Source: an uncultured Umboniibacter sp. (GTDB lineage Bacteria > Pseudomonadota > Gammaproteobacteria > Pseudomonadales > DSM-25080). From it: DNA of 64,000 nt. The stretch lies in contig NZ_CANMGY010000007.1 of assembly GCF_947497555.1 (NCBI RefSeq), positions 1 to 64,000 on the forward strand, in the 5' to 3' direction. Of this stretch, positions 19,793-28,212 are shown piece after piece. Each line of letters opens with the position of its first letter. Position 1 is the stretch's first letter. A program made the translations under genes and the position numbers. The notes below the pieces were generated by a model. The model searched no databases. It saw only the letters and a program-made list of their open reading frames with translations, and was not told the DNA's origin.

Positions 19793-19857
19793 CCTCTAGT
19801 CACAGCTGTAACCAATCGTTTTTCATTTTTATATAACTCTTTCAGGGTCAGTGGCTC

Positions 19858-22542
19858 ATGTTTACTAAATTCGTTACTAAGATCGTTGGTACTAAGAACG
19901 ATCGCCAAATTAAAAAAATGCGCAAGACCGTTGTGCAAATCAATTCCTATGAAGAAGTTTATCGCGAGCTAAGCGATGAAGCGCTCAAAGATTTAACGAT
20001 TGATTTTAGAAACCGTATCGAAGCGGGTACGTCACTCGAAGATATTCTGCCGGAAGCATTTGCCGCGGTTCGCGAAGCTGCAGATAGAGCCTTAGGTCTG
20101 CGCCACTATGATGTCCAAATGTTAGGCGGTATTGCACTTCACAACGCGAATATTGCCGAAATGCGCACCGGTGAAGGTAAAACGCTGGTAGCTACGCTAC
20201 CCACCTACCTGAATGCTATTGCCAAGCGCGGGGCGCACGTGATCACGGTTAACGAATATCTTGCGGCTCGTGATGCAGAATGGATGAGACCCGTCTACGA
20301 AGCCCTAGGTCTAACGGTAGGTGTCAACGTCCCAGGTCTCTCCCATGAGGAGAAGAGTAACGCGTATAAAGCGGACATCACTTACGGTACGAATACTGAA
20401 TTTGGCTTTGATTATCTTCGCGATAACATGGCGCATTCAAGTGAGCAGCGCGTTCAGCGGGCACTCAACTTTGCTATTGTTGATGAAGTTGACTCCATTC
20501 TGATTGATGAAGCGCGTACCCCATTGATTATCTCCGGTGCAGCGCAAGATTCATCAAAGATGTACCAGTTAGTTAACAAGATGGTTCCAGCTTTGAAGCC
20601 GCAACGCGCTGTTGAAGGTGATGAGGTACTGGACGAAAGTGAGCATGGTGATTTCGTCATTGACGAGAAGCATCGCCAGGTTGAGTTGACCGAAGATGGT
20701 CACGAGAAAGTCGAACAAATGTTTATTCGAGCGGGCCTTCTGAAGGCTGAAGACTCACTGTACTCGCCAACGAATTTGCAGCTACTTCACTTCATTCTAG
20801 CCGGCTTAAAGGCTCACCACCTATTCCACCGCGAGCAGCAGTATATTTTGGCTGAAGGGCAGGTTGTTCTGATTGATGAGCATACCGGCCGAACAATGGA
20901 AGGACGTCGTCTCAGTGAAGGGCTTCATCAGGCGATTGAAGCAAAGGAAGGGATGAAGATTCAGCAGGAATCGCAAACGCTGGCGTCAACTACCTATCAG
21001 AATTACTTCCGTCTCTACCCGAAACTATCGGGCATGACGGGTACCGCAGATACCGAAGCCTTCGAATTCCGTTCTATTTATGGGCTCGATGTGATTGTGG
21101 TACCTACCCATACTGCCGTGCAGCGTAAGGATTTGAATGATCTAATTTATCTTTCGATTGAAGATAAGTACACGGCAATTGTGGCGGATATTAAGGAGCT
21201 TCTAAAAACTGACTCACCTATCCTCGTGGGTACGGGCTCAATTGAAGATTCCGAGCTAGTTTCTAAGTCCTTGAAGAAAGCGGGCATCAAGCACGAAGTA
21301 CTTAACGCTAAGCAGCATGAGCGTGAAGCCGATATTATTGCTCAGGCAGGCCGTCCAGGTTCGGTAACAGTCGCCACGAATATGGCTGGTCGAGGCACAG
21401 ATATTGTGTTGGGTGGTAACTACGAAGTTGAGCTGTCAAAGTTAGACAAGCCTTCGGAAGAGGAAGTTATCAAGCTTCGAGAAGCATGGCAAAAGCGTCA
21501 CGACGCCGTTATTGCGGCCGGTGGTCTTCATATTATCGGTACGGTAAGACACGAGTCGCGTCGTATTGATAACCAGCTTAGAGGTCGTGCTGGGCGCCAG
21601 GGTGACCCAGGTGTATCTCGCTTCTATTTGTCACTGGATGACGACCTGATGCGTATCTTCGCCTCTGACCGCGTCAAGAACATGATGCAGGCTTTGGGGA
21701 TGGAGAAGGGTGAGGCCATTGAACACCGTATGGTGACCAATGCAATTGAAAAAGCACAACGTAAAGTTGAAGGTCGTAACTTCGATATTCGTAAATCCTT
21801 GCTCGAGTATGATGATATTGCTAACGAGCAGCGCCAAGAGGTTTACCAGGTCCGCAACGAGATCTTAGAGTCAACTGATCTCTCGGAGATGATCCTTCGA
21901 ATCCGTGAAGATGTTCTTGCTGAAACGGTAGCAGATTACATTCCTGCAATGTCACTGGAAGAGAACTGGGATGTAGAGGGCTTGGAGCGTGTTCTCGAGG
22001 CTGAGTTCGCGCTAAAATTGCCAATCTCAGAATGGATTGACGCGGAAAAAGATATCGATGAAGAGCGCATTGCCGAGCGTGTGCTTAACGCTGCCGTTGA
22101 GTACTATGAGCAAAAATCTGCTGAGGTAGGTGTGACGATGCGCCTGATCGAGAAGCAAGTTATGTTGCAGGTAGTTGATACGCATTGGAAGGATCATCTC
22201 TCCAATATGGATCACCTTCGCCAAGGTGTTAACCTTCGCGCCTACGCACAGAAAAACCCAAAGCAGGAGTACAAACGCGAGAGTTTCGAGTTGTTCTCCG
22301 AAATGCTGAGCAATATTAAGACCGAAATGATCCGCTTCCTGTCGGTCATGCAAGTAAAGCGTCCTGATGAGGCAGAAATGTTAGAACGTCAGCGTGCCGA
22401 GGCGGCTGAAAAAGAGCGTGCTAATGCGGCGCTTAATCAAAAACCAGCGGCACCCCGGGGGCCGCGCGTTGGACGAAATGATCCGTGTCCCTGTGGCTCG
22501 GGTAAGAAGTTCAAGCAGTGTCATGGTCAGTTGAATAAATAA
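19858..22542 (+). CDS. secA: preprotein translocase ATPase SecA
   Basis: The motor ATPase that pushes unfolded preproteins through SecYEG; 894 residues, the normal size. The Walker A loop MRTGEGKTL has its lysine at residue 108; [15 protein letters not shown] is the DEAD-like motif. [11 protein letters not shown] and [11 protein letters not shown] mark the second helicase-like domain. The C-terminus has an acidic and basic linker and the zinc motif [14 protein letters not shown] that binds SecB. No SecM-like leader with a stalling peptide is seen in the 65-base gap upstream. Confidence 0.98.
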   Translation: MFTKFVTKIVGTKNDRQIKKMRKTVVQINSYEEVYRELSDEALKDLTIDFRNRIEAGTSLEDILPEAFAAVREAADRALGLRHYDVQMLGGIALHNANIAEMRTGEGKTLVATLPTYLNAIAKRGAHVITVNEYLAARDAEWMRPVYEALGLTVGVNVPGLSHEEKSNAYKADITYGTNTEFGFDYLRDNMAHSSEQRVQRALNFAIVDEVDSILIDEARTPLIISGAAQDSSKMYQLVNKMVPALKPQRAVEGDEVLDESEHGDFVIDEKHRQVELTEDGHEKVEQMFIRAGLLKAEDSLYSPTNLQLLHFILAGLKAHHLFHREQQYILAEGQVVLIDEHTGRTMEGRRLSEGLHQAIEAKEGMKIQQESQTLASTTYQNYFRLYPKLSGMTGTADTEAFEFRSIYGLDVIVVPTHTAVQRKDLNDLIYLSIEDKYTAIVADIKELLKTDSPILVGTGSIEDSELVSKSLKKAGIKHEVLNAKQHEREADIIAQAGRPGSVTVATNMAGRGTDIVLGGNYEVELSKLDKPSEEEVIKLREAWQKRHDAVIAAGGLHIIGTVRHESRRIDNQLRGRAGRQGDPGVSRFYLSLDDDLMRIFASDRVKNMMQALGMEKGEAIEHRMVTNAIEKAQRKVEGRNFDIRKSLLEYDDIANEQRQEVYQVRNEILESTDLSEMILRIREDVLAETVADYIPAMSLEENWDVEGLERVLEAEFALKLPISEWIDAEKDIDEERIAERVLNAAVEYYEQKSAEVGVTMRLIEKQVMLQVVDTHWKDHLSNMDHLRQGVNLRAYAQKNPKQEYKRESFELFSEMLSNIKTEMIRFLSVMQVKRPDEAEMLERQRAEAAEKERANAALNQKPAAPRGPRVGRNDPCPCGSGKKFKQCHGQLNK

Positions 22543-22545
22543 GTG

Positions 22546-22570
22546 AAGGCTGCCGATGGCAGCCTTTTTT
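22546..22570 (+). terminator. terminator after secA
   Basis: A perfect 9-bp stem (AAGGCTGCC/GGCAGCCTT) with a GAT loop runs into six T residues, starting four bases after the secA stop. The argJ ribosome-binding site GGAGAAG (from 22573) follows at once, so any argJ promoter would have to lie inside or before secA's end, or argJ depends on read-through. Confidence 0.92.
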
Positions 22571-22583
22571 ATGGAGAAGAATT

Positions 22584-23798
22584 ATGCCAGTAGGTAAGAC
22601 CCAAGACGGTCCAGATCTATCCGTAGCGGGATTAGAGATCGCAGTGTTAGAGGCGGGTATTCGTTATCCTGATCGTAAGGATCTTGTGATATTGAGGCTG
22701 GAGGCAGGCGCGACGGTTGCTGGGCTTTTCACCTCTAATCGATTTTGCGCCGCACCGGTTCACGTAGCGAAGGCAAATCTTGCCAAAGGCGACATCCGAG
22801 CGCTAGTCATCAACACCGGCAATGCCAATGCCGGAACAGGACAGCAGGGTATGGATGATGCCGCGTTAAGCTGCGAACTTGTTGCTACCCAGCTTGGTTA
22901 TTCCGCGGAACAGGTATTACCTTATTCTACCGGTGTCATTGGTGAGACGCTGCCTATGAAACGTTTTGCAATGGGTGTTGAAAAGGCCTCAGTCGAATCA
23001 TTTGGTGCCACCTGGTTGGAGGCTGCCACCGGTATCATGACCACGGACACGGTACCCAAATACGCGGCTAGAACCGTTAATGTCGCGGGTAGTCAGGTAA
23101 CCATTGCTGGTATTTCTAAAGGCGCTGGGATGATCAAGCCTAATATGGCGACCATGCTGGGCTTCGTTGCGACCGACGCTAAAATAGCGCGAGAACACCT
23201 CGATACGCTAGCATCGAAGTTGATTGAGCCGAGTTTTAACCGAATCACCGTAGACGGCGATACGTCAACGAATGATGCGGCCATGCTCATTGCTACCGGT
23301 GCGAGTGGAGTGGAGTTGTCTCCTAGCGTGCCAGGCTGGGAAGAATTTGAACGGGAGTTGGGTGAGGTATTATTGTTCCTCGCTCAGGCGATTGTCCGCG
23401 ATGCAGAGGGAGCTACCAAGTTCGTTACCGTAAAGGTTAATACCACAGCAACCTCCGAGGAAGCGCGTTTAGTGGCCTATGCCGTCGCCGAATCACCGTT
23501 AGTGAAGACCGCGCTATATGCCAGCGATCCTAACTGGGGTCGAATTCTCGCAGCAGTAGGACGTGCGGGTATCGATGACCTTGACACCGAGAAAGTGTCC
23601 ATCTATCTCAATGAGGTTGAGATTGTACGAAATGGAGCAGTTTCTCCAGACTACATGGAAGAGGCGGGTCAGGCTGTCATGGATCTAAGTGAGATAACTA
23701 TCAACATTTCACTTGGTCGAGGTAGTTATTCGGATACGGTGTATACCTGTGACTTCTCCCACGATTACGTATCGATAAACGCTGATTATCGGAGCTAA
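22584..23798 (+). CDS. argJ: bifunctional ornithine acetyltransferase / N-acetylglutamate synthase ArgJ
   Basis: Recycles the acetyl group between acetylornithine and glutamate in arginine synthesis; 404 residues. The precursor cleaves itself into alpha and beta chains before a threonine nucleophile, visible as T190 in KPNMATMLGF. TGNANAGTG and DPNWGRILAAVGR are further family motifs. Whether the enzyme is bifunctional or only recycles cannot be decided from sequence alone. argD and argG lie 16 and 21 kb away, so arginine genes are scattered. mutT starts two bases after its stop. Confidence 0.96.
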   Translation: MPVGKTQDGPDLSVAGLEIAVLEAGIRYPDRKDLVILRLEAGATVAGLFTSNRFCAAPVHVAKANLAKGDIRALVINTGNANAGTGQQGMDDAALSCELVATQLGYSAEQVLPYSTGVIGETLPMKRFAMGVEKASVESFGATWLEAATGIMTTDTVPKYAARTVNVAGSQVTIAGISKGAGMIKPNMATMLGFVATDAKIAREHLDTLASKLIEPSFNRITVDGDTSTNDAAMLIATGASGVELSPSVPGWEEFERELGEVLLFLAQAIVRDAEGATKFVTVKVNTTATSEEARLVAYAVAESPLVKTALYASDPNWGRILAAVGRAGIDDLDTEKVSIYLNEVEIVRNGAVSPDYMEEAGQAVMDLSEITINISLGRGSYSDTVYTCDFSHDYVSINADYRS

Positions 23799-23800
23799 GG

Positions 23801-24229
23801 ATGGTTCAGCAACATATTGCCATTGGCTTAGTGATATGCCATGGCAAAGCGCTAATTGCCCAGCGCCCGATAGATAAACATCAAGGTGGAAAGTGGGAGT
23901 TTCCTGGCGGAAAAGTCGAGGACGGTGAAAGTGCAAGTCAGGCAGTGGTGCGTGAGCTGGCCGAGGAAGTTGGGCTAGTGCTTGCGGAACATCAAGCAAT
24001 TAGTATTGGCGAGCTAGCTTATCAGTATCCGGAGTTAGCGCTTCGATTCAGCCTTTTTGTTTTCAACGTGGAAAATCAACACGCATTGGCTAGAGAAGGT
24101 CAGTTGATAGATTGGTTGGAAGTTGATTTGTTGACGTCGCGAACATTTCCCAAGGCAAATAGGGAGATGATTGTGATGCTAGAGCGCTTTCTTGAACGGG
24201 GAGAAGGTCATGTCACGAGTAGTTTATAG
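23801..24229 (+). CDS. mutT: 8-oxo-dGTP diphosphatase MutT
   Basis: A small Nudix hydrolase, 142 residues, that clears oxidised guanine nucleotides. The Nudix box spans about residues 37-59 and fits the consensus: G at 37, E at 43, REL at 51-53, EE at 55-56 and G at 58. WEFPGGKVE before the box, and the QRP and HQGGKWEFPGG context, are typical of MutT itself rather than other Nudix families. It follows argJ by two bases, an arrangement seen in other gammaproteobacteria. Its end overlaps yciH by 20 bases. Confidence 0.93.
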   Translation: MVQQHIAIGLVICHGKALIAQRPIDKHQGGKWEFPGGKVEDGESASQAVVRELAEEVGLVLAEHQAISIGELAYQYPELALRFSLFVFNVENQHALAREGQLIDWLEVDLLTSRTFPKANREMIVMLERFLERGEGHVTSSL

Positions 24230-24551
24230 TACCGATTCGGGGCGGATGTGTCCCGAGTGCGAGCAACCTGAGGCCAAGTGCCAATGTAAGGCGGTGGAAG
24301 CAGTCTCGCTAACCGATGGAGTGGTTAGGCTTCGTTTAGATCGTAAGCGAAAGGGTGCCGGCGTTAGCCAAATTGAAGGGTTAGGTATCGCTGGTGCTGA
24401 GCTTAAGAAGCTTGCCAAGGAGCTGAAGGCAAAATGTGCCACCGGCGGTGCGATAAAGGATGGTGTTGTGGAAATACAAGGTGATCACCGTGAACGATTA
24501 AAGTCGTTGCTCGAAGCGAAAGGTTACACCGTGAAACTAGCCGGTGGCTAA
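24210..24551 (+). CDS. yciH: SUI1/eIF1-like translation factor YciH
   Basis: A 113-residue protein with an N-terminal CPEC...CQC cysteine cluster and a SUI1 domain (RLRLDRKRKGAGVSQIEGL, then GGAIKDGVVEIQGDHR near the C-terminus). Homologues are thought to affect start-codon fidelity and stress translation; the bacterial role is not fully settled. ATG 24210 has GGGAGAAGG at 24198-24206, which decides the start over an in-frame ATG at 24192. Its TAA stop interlocks with the TAG stop of the opposing YchJ-like gene inside CTAA. Confidence 0.92.
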   Translation: MSRVVYSTDSGRMCPECEQPEAKCQCKAVEAVSLTDGVVRLRLDRKRKGAGVSQIEGLGIAGAELKKLAKELKAKCATGGAIKDGVVEIQGDHRERLKSLLEAKGYTVKLAGG

Positions 24552-24967
24552 CCGTGGCAACGCTTAAACTTCTTTCCTGAGGCGCACCAACAGTTTGCGT
24601 TTCGGGTGGGCAACGATAGCTCAGGCATCTCAAGTTGCTCTCCCTGAGTGTACAGCCACTGATCATTTCGTTGTTCAAAGAGTGAGTGCTCGGAGAGGGT
24701 CCCGAATTGACCACTCGCTTCCCATCTTGCCGAAAAACGCACCCAGTTATCTCCGGCACCGTGGATGAGTAGCCTTGTCCAGCGCGAACTATCGAGCGTA
24801 TCAATCGGTTCAACGGTTTGGGTGCTATTCAGGTAGGGAATTAAGTTCAACGCAAACGCACTGAAGCGGGAACGCATCAGTGCGAGCGGGCTGGCTGCTA
24901 GCGTTCCCTCGTGTAAAGGCTTACAACATGCTTGATAAGGCTTTCCGGTATCACAGGGACAAATCAT
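24548..24967 (-). CDS. YchJ-like protein with SEC-C motifs
   Basis: A 139-residue protein with a SEC-C-type cysteine motif at each end: CPCDTGKPYQACC at residues 3-15 and CWCASGKKFKRCHG at the very C-terminus. In between lies the YchJ core (MRSRFSAFALNLIPYL, then the W-rich segment). SEC-C motifs bind zinc, as in SecA. The biochemical role of YchJ is not known. It shares one base with the upstream Nudix gene (TAATG), implying coupled translation, and meets yciH tail to tail with interlocked stop codons. Confidence 0.88.
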   Translation of the reverse strand: MICPCDTGKPYQACCKPLHEGTLAASPLALMRSRFSAFALNLIPYLNSTQTVEPIDTLDSSRWTRLLIHGAGDNWVRFSARWEASGQFGTLSEHSLFEQRNDQWLYTQGEQLEMPELSLPTRNANCWCASGKKFKRCHG

Positions 24968-25509
24968 TAGCTTGAGGCTCTGGCCGGATAATCAATGGTT
25001 CGTTCCATCACTTGATGATCGTCAGGATTCTCGAACCAGCGTTTTAGACAGTGATAAACCGTGCTAAACGCCAACTCTTCCCAGGGAATCTCATCGTGAT
25101 GAAAGAGTTTGCATTCCAGTGATTCTTCGCCACAGCCGAATGCGCCGTCGAGCGATGCGCGATAGATGAAATAAACCTGATTAATTCGCGGTACATTAAA
25201 AATTTGATATAGAGCGGGGGAGTTAACGTTGGCTTCCGCCTCCTCCCAGGTTTCTCGAAGCGCACCTTCCAGCGTTGTTTCGCCATTTTCCATATAGCCT
25301 GCGGGTAAGGTCCAGAATCCATGACGGGGCTCAATGGCTCGGCGACAGAGAAGAATGCGTCCCTGCCCGTCACTAACAAGGGTGCCGACAACCATTTTAG
25401 GGTTCTGATAATGTATTTCGTCACACTTGGTACACTGGTGGCGTTCGCGGTTATCACCATTTGGAACTCGCTGTGCCAAATCAGACCCGCAAAAGTTACA
25501 AAATTTCAT
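24967..25509 (-). CDS. Nudix hydrolase with N-terminal zinc ribbon
   Basis: A 180-residue protein. Cysteines at 4, 7, 26 and 29 form a zinc ribbon like that of NudC-type enzymes. The Nudix box follows at about residues 71-92 (GYMENGETTLEGALRETWEE). It is shorter than NudC (about 257 residues) and lacks its N-terminal domain, so an ADP-ribose- or NADH-type substrate is possible but unproven. A TATAAT hexamer on the minus strand at 25538-25533 may be its -10 element. It is co-directional and overlapping with the YchJ-like gene and divergent from the next Nudix gene. Confidence 0.85.
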   Translation of the reverse strand: MKFCNFCGSDLAQRVPNGDNRERHQCTKCDEIHYQNPKMVVGTLVSDGQGRILLCRRAIEPRHGFWTLPAGYMENGETTLEGALRETWEEAEANVNSPALYQIFNVPRINQVYFIYRASLDGAFGCGEESLECKLFHHDEIPWEELAFSTVYHCLKRWFENPDDHQVMERTIDYPARASS

Positions 25510-25590
25510 AGGGGCGCCTCGTAATTTACCGTATTATAGTCATCATCAGGGTGCCAAGGTACCTGTGAATATACTAAGGGATATGACCTT

Positions 25591-26175
25591 TTGTTGGATT
25601 ATCAAACACTAAAACTCCGCGCGACAGCTTACCAGACGACGCCATTTTTCGCGTTACCCTACAGTCGTTCGGCTTCGGTATTATTTGGTTTGCATCAAGA
25701 TGATGAGGATTGGCACGTCGTGCTAACTACTCGCTCCCAGCAGCTCAAGCACCACAGCGGTGAAGTTGCCTTTCCCGGAGGGATTATCGAACCTGGGGAG
25801 GGACCAATTGAAGCGGCTTTGCGAGAGAGTTGGGAGGAGATTGCGTTGCCTCCAGCACACGTAGAGGTGATTCGCCCGCTATCGTCGTTGGTGTCTAAGT
25901 GGGGGGTGCACGTGACCTCGGTCTTGGGTGTTATTGATTCGCTTCCTACGCTCACTGCAAACCCCGACGAAATTGACCAGATATTTAGTGTGCCTATGAG
26001 TTTCTTCGTGAGGAAGAATATTAGCGGAACAACCCGAAGCCGACATAAAGAGAGGGCAGTAGCTGTGCCTGAATATCACTACCAAGGTCATCGGATATGG
26101 GGTATGACGTCGTATATCATCACTGACGTTGCCAAGCAGCTCTTTGATAGCGATATTAGAATGAAGGAGATTTGA
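25591..26175 (+). CDS. CoA pyrophosphatase-type Nudix hydrolase (NudL/YeaB-like)
   Basis: A 194-residue Nudix protein. LTTRSQQLKHHSGEVAFPGG (about residues 45-64) is the coenzyme A-specific signature preceding the Nudix box, which follows as GGIIEPGEGPIEAALRESWEE. Members cleave CoA to phosphopantetheine and 3',5'-ADP. No ATG or GTG lies in frame near the start; TTG at 25591 or 25594 is the likely initiator, with AAGGG at 25576-25580 as ribosome-binding site. An unusual start may keep expression low. The next gene begins directly after its stop. Confidence 0.86.
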   Translation: MLDYQTLKLRATAYQTTPFFALPYSRSASVLFGLHQDDEDWHVVLTTRSQQLKHHSGEVAFPGGIIEPGEGPIEAALRESWEEIALPPAHVEVIRPLSSLVSKWGVHVTSVLGVIDSLPTLTANPDEIDQIFSVPMSFFVRKNISGTTRSRHKERAVAVPEYHYQGHRIWGMTSYIITDVAKQLFDSDIRMKEI

Positions 26176-26700
26176 ATGTTATTTAAACTTGGAGGTAAGT
26201 CTCCTCTGATATACGGCGAACAACACTTTATTGCACCCACTGCAGCCTTGATTGGTGAGGTGGTTTTACATCCCCGTTCTTCGGTGTGGTTTTCGGCTGT
26301 TATTCGTGCCGACAACGCACTGATTGAAGTGGGTGAGGATAGTAATATACAGGATGGATCAGTGTTGCATACCGATGCGGGTATCCCGCTCCGGGTGGGT
26401 CGTGGGGTGACGGTTGGTCACCAGGTCATGTTGCATGGTTGCGAGATAGGGGATTACTCGTTGATTGGCATCAATACTACTATTTTGAATGGCGCTAAGA
26501 TTGGTAAATCGTGTATTATCGGCGCGAACTCATTAGTCACCGAGGGAGCCGATATTCCAGATTTCTCTCTGGTTATGGGTTCGCCAGCTAAGGTTATCCG
26601 CCAGCTAGACCCATCAACCTATGAGCTGCTCAAAGCCTCAGCAGATCATTATGTGGATAATGCAGAGCGCTATCTTGATCAATTAGAGGAAATCCTATGA
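26176..26700 (+). CDS. gamma-carbonic anhydrase family hexapeptide-repeat protein
   Basis: A 174-residue left-handed beta-helix protein. The hexapeptide-repeat pattern runs from about residue 20 to 135. Histidines at 65, 82 and 87 ([15 protein letters not shown]) are the three metal ligands of the gamma-carbonic anhydrase fold. Relatives such as YrdA and PaaY bind metal, but carbonic anhydrase activity is not assured for this branch. AAGGAGA at 26164-26170 precedes an ATG that abuts the stop of the preceding Nudix gene. It overlaps the next small gene by four bases. Confidence 0.9.
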   Translation: MLFKLGGKSPLIYGEQHFIAPTAALIGEVVLHPRSSVWFSAVIRADNALIEVGEDSNIQDGSVLHTDAGIPLRVGRGVTVGHQVMLHGCEIGDYSLIGINTTILNGAKIGKSCIIGANSLVTEGADIPDFSLVMGSPAKVIRQLDPSTYELLKASADHYVDNAERYLDQLEEIL

Positions 26701-26873
26701 GCGTAGCTTCACCTTGTATCGGCGTTTGTGCGCTTGATAATGACGATATCTGTATCGGTTGCTTTCGCACCGCCGATGATATTACCGAGTGGCAGCTATA
26801 CAGCGAAGAAGAGCAGATTGCCTGTATCAAAGAATCGAATGAGCGTGCTCAGGCTCTGGGTATGAGCCTGTAA
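26697..26873 (+). CDS. small DUF1289 family protein
   Basis: A 58-residue protein that starts in the stop codon of the preceding gene (ATGA at 26697). It has the DUF1289 pattern [10 protein letters not shown], then CIGCFRT and a C-terminal helix with a further cysteine. The cysteines (residues 7, 11, 19, 22) suggest metal or redox binding. Function is unknown for the family. The overlap with the gamma-carbonic anhydrase gene indicates translational coupling. It ends just before the convergent CNNM/CorC gene. Confidence 0.88.
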   Translation: MSVASPCIGVCALDNDDICIGCFRTADDITEWQLYSEEEQIACIKESNERAQALGMSL

Positions 26874-26889
26874 TATTAATCTTCCACTA

Positions 26890-28149
26890 TTAATCTTCTA
26901 GTCGGTACGCGCTAATCGTCTTAATACGCTGCGTATCGATTACCTGGGCTTCCAGTATGTAATGGCCAACCCGAATGGCAACCGGGGCCTCTGGAATTTG
27001 CTCAAGCGTCTCAACAATAAGCCCGTTCATAGTCTTTGGACCATCAATAGGCAATTCCCAATCCAATGCTTTGTTTACATCCCTAACGAGTGCTGTCGCA
27101 TCAATGGAAAAGTTGTTGTCCGCGATCACAACGATATCGTCGTCATCCTTAGTATCAGTAGTAAAGCGGCCAACGATCTCCTCAAGAAGATCCTCAAGTG
27201 TGACTAGGCCCTGAACATCACCATATTCATCCACCACCAGACCAATGCGACGCTGTTGTTTCTGAAAGTTAACCAACATGGTTGAAAGTGGAGTACTTTC
27301 CGGCACGAAGTAGGCGTCGTGGGCGGCCGCAATAAGTTGGTCCTTTTCAATGGAATCGCTGCTTTTGAATAGGTTTAAAGCGTTTCGAAGGTGAAGAATA
27401 CCAACGACGTCATTGATATCACCATTTACGATTGGGATGCGAGTGTACTCGCTCTGTGAAATTTGTCGCTCGATCTCAGCAAAGCTATCATTGGCATCAA
27501 TAGTCTGGACTTCATTTCGGGGCACCATAATATCTTCGACTGTCATCTTATCGAGATCGAGGATGTTTAGCAGCATTCCCTTGTAAGTAGGAGAAATTTG
27601 TTTACCGCCTTCTTCGACTACCGTTTTCAATTCATCAGTACTGAGGATATGACGCTGGCCATCGGATGTCTTTAAACCTAGGATGCGAAGTAGTAACTTC
27701 GAGGCGTGGTTTACTAGCCAAACTAAGGGTGAGAAAATGACAAGCAGCGGAGTAAGAACACTGGATGCGGGAATAGCGATCAATTCTGGTCGGTGAGCGG
27801 CCAAGGTTTTCGGTGTCACCTCCGCGAAAATAAGAATAATAATCGTTAAGGCTCCGGTTGCGATAAGTACACCCGCATCACCAAACCAGCGCATAGCCAA
27901 GACGGTTGCAATGGCAGACGCGCCAATATTAACCAGATTATTCCCTATCAGAATAATGCCAATCAGCTTCTCGGGCTTTTCAAGTAAGCGGCTTGCTCGC
28001 TTTGCGCCTTTGTTACCGCTATTTACACGGTGCTTTAGCTTGTAGGGATTGAGTGCCATCATTCCGGTTTCGGAACCCGAAAAAAAGGCCGAAGTAAGGA
28101 TTAGCATTGCAAGGGTCGCCAGCAGAAAGCTGTCCGATAACTCGTTCAA
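26890..28149 (-). CDS. CNNM/CorC (HlyC/CorC) family membrane protein
   Basis: A 419-residue protein. A DUF21/CNNM membrane domain occupies residues about 1-190 with four hydrophobic segments, beginning with LILTSAFFSGSETGMMAL. Two CBS domains follow (about 200-325), including VEDIMVPRNEV and LVVDEYGDVQGLVTLEDLLEE. A C-terminal CorC_HlyC domain lies at about 345-415. The family is linked to magnesium or cobalt efflux and divalent cation homeostasis; the substrate here is inferred. Its closest named relative is YfjD/CorB. It is convergent with the DUF1289 gene, 16 bases away, and lies 63 bases downstream of mltF on the same strand. Confidence 0.9.
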   Translation of the reverse strand: MNELSDSFLLATLAMLILTSAFFSGSETGMMALNPYKLKHRVNSGNKGAKRASRLLEKPEKLIGIILIGNNLVNIGASAIATVLAMRWFGDAGVLIATGALTIIILIFAEVTPKTLAAHRPELIAIPASSVLTPLLVIFSPLVWLVNHASKLLLRILGLKTSDGQRHILSTDELKTVVEEGGKQISPTYKGMLLNILDLDKMTVEDIMVPRNEVQTIDANDSFAEIERQISQSEYTRIPIVNGDINDVVGILHLRNALNLFKSSDSIEKDQLIAAAHDAYFVPESTPLSTMLVNFQKQQRRIGLVVDEYGDVQGLVTLEDLLEEIVGRFTTDTKDDDDIVVIADNNFSIDATALVRDVNKALDWELPIDGPKTMNGLIVETLEQIPEAPVAIRVGHYILEAQVIDTQRIKTISAYRLED

Positions 28150-28212
28150 GTAGTTGGTCCAGTGTCTAAAACGCCTAATTTAGTCGTATTTCGCTCAATT
28201 GTCACGCCATAT

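Noticed and set aside
24548-24590. SEC-C motif of the YchJ-like protein as a duplicated piece of SecA
   Set aside because: The GKKFK-CHG tail is shared by both, but SEC-C motifs occur independently in many proteins and the DNA sequences differ, so recent transfer between the two is unsupported.
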